A DNA stretch of 64,000 nucleotides from positions 5,453,239-5,517,238 of the forward strand of contig OX457061.1 in assembly GCA_949752795.1 (NCBI GenBank). Direction: 5' to 3'. This stretch comes from Hyperoodon ampullatus. Lineage: Eukaryota; Chordata; Mammalia; Artiodactyla; Ziphiidae. The position numbers and the translations under genes are program-made. A model generated the notes under the pieces. It ran no database searches, was not told the origin of the DNA, and saw only the letters and a program-made list of their open reading frames with translations. Shown piece after piece: positions 60,075 to 64,000 of this stretch. Positions within the stretch are counted from its first letter, which is position 1. Each line of letters starts with the position of its first letter.

Positions 60075-60685
60075 ACTACAGAAAGTGTTCCCTTTGAGAT
60101 AAAGGCAAGGATGCCTACTCGCCCCTTTTATTGGACTCTGCATTGGAGGTCCTAGCCAGTGAAATAAGGTAAGAAAATTAAATAAAAAGCAGAAACAAAA
60201 GTGTTCATATCCATGGAAGGTATAATTGTTTCCATAGAAAGTCCAAGAAATAGCTACAGACATATTATTTGAAATGAGTTAGCCAAGATGCTAGATTCAG
60301 TCAACATACCAAAAAATCTAGTACATTTCTATATACTATATCTAACATAAAATCAAACATAAAGTGAAATTTAAGGAAAAAAACCCCATCATTATAAAAG
60401 CATCAAAAATATCAAACTTAGGAATAAATCTAACAAAAGATGTGCACATCCTCCATGCAGAAAACATCTAGAAAAATTAAAGACCCAAATAAACATACGC
60501 CATGTCTAGGAAATGAAAGATCAACACTGTACAAATGTCAATTCTTTTAAGTCAATTTAGAGATTCAATACAATCCCAATCAAAATCTCAACTCTTTGAG
60601 GGCTGAGGGTGGTAGAACTTAACAAGACAATTATAATATTAATATGGAAATGGAAAGCACCAAGAAGAGCCAAAACATTCTAGAT
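60075..60685 (+). mobile_element. L1 ORF2 fragment, degraded
   Basis: GGCAAGGATGCCTACTCGCC, TGCATTGGAGGTCCTAGCCA, ATATCCATGGAAGGTATAAT and TCAATACAATCCCAATCAAA follow L1 ORF2. It has many stops and is antisense to NUP214. Confidence 0.78.
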
Positions 60686-60689
60686 CACG

Positions 60690-60897
60690 GGTCAGCAAAC
60701 GACAGCCATGAGCTAGCTGCTTGCTTTTATAAATAAAGTTTTACTGAAGCACAGGCATGCCCATCTGTTTACATACAGTCTGTGGTTGCTTTCCTATTAC
60801 AAGGGCAGAGTTCACTAGGTACCACAGAAACTACATATTTACTACATATTTACTATCCAGCTCTTTAAGAAACAGTTTGCCAACCCCTACTCTAGAC
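60690..60897 (+). repeat. hAT-type nonautonomous DNA transposon
   Basis: It begins GGGTCAGCAAACGACAGCC and ends AGTTTGCCAACCCCTACTC, showing its terminal inverted repeats. The centre AAATAAAGTTTTACTGAAGC then CTGTGGTTGCTTTCC matches a widespread mammalian element inserted in the L1. Confidence 0.7.
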
Positions 60898-61016
60898 TGT
60901 ACAACTTTCTGTGATGATGAAATGTTCTATGCCTGCGTTTCCCATTACAGTAGCCACTAGTCACATGTACCTAGTGAGCACTTGAAATGTGGCTGCTGGG
61001 ATTAACTGAATTCTTT

Positions 61017-61222
61017 TTTTTTTTTTTTTTTGCGGTACGCGGGCCTCTCACTGTTGTGGCCTCTCCCGTTGCGGAGCACAGGCTCCGGACGCGCAGGCTC
61101 AGCGGCCATGGCTCACGGGCCCAGCCGCTCCGCGGCACATGGGATCCCCCCAGACCGGGGCACGAACCCGTATCCCCTGCATCGGCAGGTGGACTCTCAA
61201 CCACTGCGCCACCAGGGAGGCC
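61017..61222 (-). mobile_element. CHR SINE, short form, with 11-bp TSD
   Basis: Reverse-oriented from a T run and GCGGTACGCGGGCCTCTCAC to CCACCAGGGAGGCC. CTGAATTCTTT stands at 61006-61016 and 61223-61233. It is in the sense orientation in intron 21 and among the least diverged copies here. Confidence 0.92.
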
Positions 61223-61329
61223 CTGAATTCTTTATTTAATTTTTATTAATTTAAATTTGAATAGGCTACCATATTGAACAGCATAGCTTTAGGATCTAGA
61301 AAAAAAACCAGTATGAGACTTATTTTAGC

Positions 61330-62735
61330 ACCAGTTAATTGAGGCAGTGTGGTGGCAGTGGTTTCTAATCAGTGTAGAGACCATCAGACCTACGAGTATA
61401 AGGAAACCCGATTTACAACAAAGGTGGCCACTAAGTAGGGAGGAAGAATCTTCACTAAACAGTGTTGGGACAATCAGATATCTAAATACAAAAAAATGAC
61501 ATGAGAGCCATACTTTGTATCATACACAAAAATCAATTCCAGATAGTATAAACAAGATATGGTCTACCCATACAATGGAATACCATTCAGCAATAAAAAG
61601 GAATGAACTACTAATACATGATACACATCATGGGTAAACCTTAAAGTTATATTAAGGGAAAGAAGCCAAAGCAAAAGACTACATATGATTCCATTTATAC
61701 GCAGTTTCTAAAAAAGGCAGTTCCACAGAGAAAGAAAATGGATCAGTGGTTGCTGGGAGCAGAATAGGAACTGATTACAAACAGCATGACGCAACTTCTT
61801 AAGTGATGGAAATGTTTTAAAACTGGAATGTGGTGATGGTTATACAATTCTGTAAATTTACCAAAAATCGTCAAACTTTACACTTACAACAGGTGAATTT
61901 TATGATACACAAATTACACCTCAATAAAGTTGTTTTAAAAAAATCAATTTCAGGTAGATAGCAGATCTAAATTTGAAAGGCAAAGCATTAACATTTCTAG
62001 ACCATAATAAAGGTGCATACATACTCTTGTTACCTAGAGGTAGAGAAAGATTTCTTCAACAGAACAACAGGAACTGACCATAAAAGAAAAGGCTGAAAAA
62101 TCTGTTTTAAAATTAAGAACTTCTCTTTGCCGAAAGATACTAAGAGGCTAAAAAGCAACAAAGTGAATAACTATAATCTCATATAACCAACAGAAGGCTG
62201 GTATCAAGAACTGATAAAAACTTTTACAAATCAGCAGGACAGATTATCCAACAGACAGATGAGCAAAGGATTTAATCAGGCACTTCACAAAAGAAGATAC
62301 CCAAATGGTAATTAAACATATAAAAAGGTGACACCAGCAGAGTTAAAAGGAAAAAGATTGATAATATCAAGCTTGGCAAGGCTGTGGAACAGCTGGAATA
62401 TTCATACACTGATGGCCAAGTGTGACCTGCTACAAGAGAATTGCACGCAGAATCTGACACTGAGCACAGGGACAGAGTACGAGACACAATTCCACTCGGA
62501 GCCACACGACCACATAAAAGACATACACGTGTACCCCAAGGGACAAGCACAAGAATGTTCAGAGCAACATTCTACTATGTTACAGCTAAAAACTGCAAAC
62601 AGTGAATGCCCACCAAAAGGAGAACGGATAAACAAATGCAGTATATTCATACACGAAGCAACAAAACAAACAGCTATATGCAGCAACATGGATGACTCTT
62701 AGAAACCTGATGTGGAGTAAGAGAAACCCATCCAG
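61330..62735 (+). mobile_element. Old L1 fragments (ORF2 end and 3'UTR)
   Basis: GGAATACCATTCAGCAATAA, GGTTGCTGGGAGCAGAATAG, ACACCTCAATAAAGTTGTTT and, further on, GCACTTCACAAAAGAAGATA then GGCAAGGCTGTGGAACAGCT indicate at least two joined L1 pieces. All are decayed. They are antisense to NUP214. Confidence 0.72.
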
Positions 62736-62944
62736 AGAATAAATAAATGGACTTCCGCAGTATCCAAAGCCCAAAAAACAGGCAAAACCAAATTACGGTA
62801 TTTGGGGAGGCAAGCTTAAGTAGTAAAACTGTCAAAAATGAAAAATAAAGGAGACTAAAGAGGACAGCGGCTTAATGCGATGTACAATCCTGAACTGGAT
62901 CCTGATTTTCCAAAAAGCTTGGCTACGCGTGCTGAAACTACCCC

Positions 62945-63093
62945 AGCCCGCGCCTAGAGCCCGTGCTCCGCAACAGGAGAAGCCACTGCAATGAGAAGCC
63001 CGCGCACCACAATGAAGAGTAGCCCCCACTCGCCACAACTAGAGAAAGCCCGCGCGCAGCAATGAAGACCCAATGCAGCCAAAAAAAAAAAAA
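62945..63093 (+). mobile_element. CHR SINE, long form, 5'-truncated
   Basis: GCCTAGAGCCCGTGCTCCGC, CTCGCCACAACTAGAGAAAG and GACCCAATGCAGCC then an A run form the 3' half of the long form. The tRNA head is missing. Confidence 0.85.
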
Positions 63094-63566
63094 TTTCAAC
63101 TCAAAACATAATTTCAAAGAAAAAAGCAGTTACAGGCACTAGAGCAAAGCAGGGTTATGCCTAAAGTTGCATCTAACAAATATTTCTTTAAAAGCAAATT
63201 CAGGTAATTATATAGATAATTTCATGACAAAATATTTTTTATCAGGTATGTGGCTTCTTTTCAGCAAGTGTTTTTAGCCATCATTCCCTAATCTGTAGTT
63301 CTTTTTTCTTCTTTCTTAGAACATCTTTTTTTCAAATGTAGCCTTACTCAAAACCCCATACCAATCAGAAAAGTAAAGCTTCTCTAGCTAAAGCAGAGGC
63401 TAGGACCCCTGGAGCCAGCCCAGCTTCCCTCAAAACCCTTGAGAACCACTGCCACAGAACCTAAGGACTGCAGAAAACACAGTGTAAAAGCCAGAATAAC
63501 TACCTTGAACTGTTTCATTGACCATGTATAAGCTGCTTCTGGATGACAGATTCCGGGGACATTTTC

Positions 63567-63637
63567 TCTATCTCCCATTAAGAACCAAAAGAACAGACAC
63601 AGACACACACACACTCTATCTCCCATTAAGAACCAAA
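63567..63637 (+). repeat. Direct duplication of a 23-bp unit with CA linker
   Basis: The unit beginning TCTATCTCCCATTAAG and ending AACCAAA occurs identically at 63567-63589 and 63615-63637. An impure (CA)n linker lies between the copies. Confidence 0.9.
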
Positions 63638-63638
63638 G

Positions 63639-63640
<2 letters not shown>

Positions 63641-63680
<40 letters not shown>
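63641..63680 (+). repeat. (CA)n microsatellite
   Basis: About 20 perfect CA units. On the transcript strand of NUP214 it reads (GU)20, within intron 21. Confidence 0.95.
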
Positions 63681-63682
<2 letters not shown>

Positions 63683-63684
<2 letters not shown>

Positions 63685-63740
63685 CCCCTACCCCTACCCC
63701 TACCCCCTACCCCTACCCGTACCCCTACCCCTACCCCCAC
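63683..63740 (+). repeat. (CCCCTA)n tract, G-run repeat on the NUP214 strand
   Basis: Nine or so units of CCCCTA/CCCCCTA with one CCCGTA. On the gene strand it reads (TAGGGG)n, a telomere-like G-quadruplex-prone sequence. It starts about 29 nt after the 5' splice site of exon 21. Confidence 0.92.
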
Positions 63741-63752
63741 ATCCTAAATTCA

Positions 63753-63896
<144 letters not shown>

Positions 63897-63958
63897 TTAA
63901 GATGTCAGTAGATGAAAGAGAACAAAGAGAGTTTAAAGATTGGGAAGAACTCATTTAC

Positions 63959-64000
63959 CTGGGACTTTGGGCAAGGGTTTGACTTGCAAGTCTATGGTTG
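63959..64000 (-). CDS. NUP214: NUP214 exon 20 (partial, cut by window edge)
   Basis: The minus strand reads xCA-ACC-ATA-GAC and ends LPKVP just before a CCAG|GTAAAT donor. This corresponds to the human stretch TTIESHTKSLPKVP, with IDLQVKP replacing IESHTKS. It belongs to the tail of the coiled-coil region that docks NUP214 to NUP88/NUP62. The exon continues past position 64000. It ends in phase 1 (a single G). The intron to exon 21 is only 105 nt. Confidence 0.9.

Noticed and set aside
63384..63740. 118-codon minus-strand ORF with Val/Cys and Gly/Val runs
   Set aside because: It is a translation of the (GT)n and (GGGGTA)n simple repeats.

Overview
The window is mammalian nuclear DNA, very probably from a cetacean (dolphin or whale). 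It carries about eighteen tRNA-derived SINEs of the CHR family (cetacean/hippo/ruminant), many in the short form that is abundant in whales and dolphins. No Bov-B elements or primate Alus were seen. L1, L2, MIR, MER20/MER5-like DNA transposons and MaLR-like LTRs complete an ordinary placental intron landscape. The species cannot be fixed from the sequence alone.

One protein-coding gene accounts for the window: the 3' half of NUP214 (nucleoporin 214 kDa, CAN), on the minus strand. I could place 17 coding exons by splice sites, continuous reading phase and match to the known NUP214 protein. They run from a partial exon at the right edge (63959-64000) to the stop codon at 4149-4151. Under the 36-exon human model these are exons 20-36. 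All exon lengths and phases join into one frame of 1173 complete codons plus stop, with no frameshift or nonsense codon, so the gene looks intact. Order from right to left: the end of the coiled-coil region (exons 20-21), a Ser/Pro-rich linker (exons 22-27), then the FG-repeat domain (exons 28-36). Exon 29, 1818 nt, encodes about half of the part seen. I count about 44 FG dipeptides in the window.

Layout: 1-3900 is downstream flank. 3915-4148 is the probable 3'UTR, with an ATTAAA signal. 4149-12855 holds exons 36-32. 20007-20163 is exon 31, 30771-30841 exon 30, 32859-34676 the giant exon 29, 37205-44078 exons 28-25, 54227-57657 exons 24-22, and 63770-64000 exons 21-20. The longest introns (30, 24, 31 and 21) are filled with L1 fragments and SINEs. 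No second gene, RNA gene or CRISPR array was found.

Points worth a second look: a (GGGGTA)n/(GT)n tract about 30 nt after the 5' splice site of exon 21; a 25-nt microexon 35 with a SINE only about 42 nt upstream of its 3' splice site; a small minisatellite beside exon 30; a GC/CpG-rich giant exon in AT-rich surroundings; inverted SINEs bracketing exon 32; a 147-bp unrecognised insertion inside an old L1; and many SINE/L1 insertions with perfect target-site duplications, usable as lineage markers. I did not find a previously undescribed biological system.
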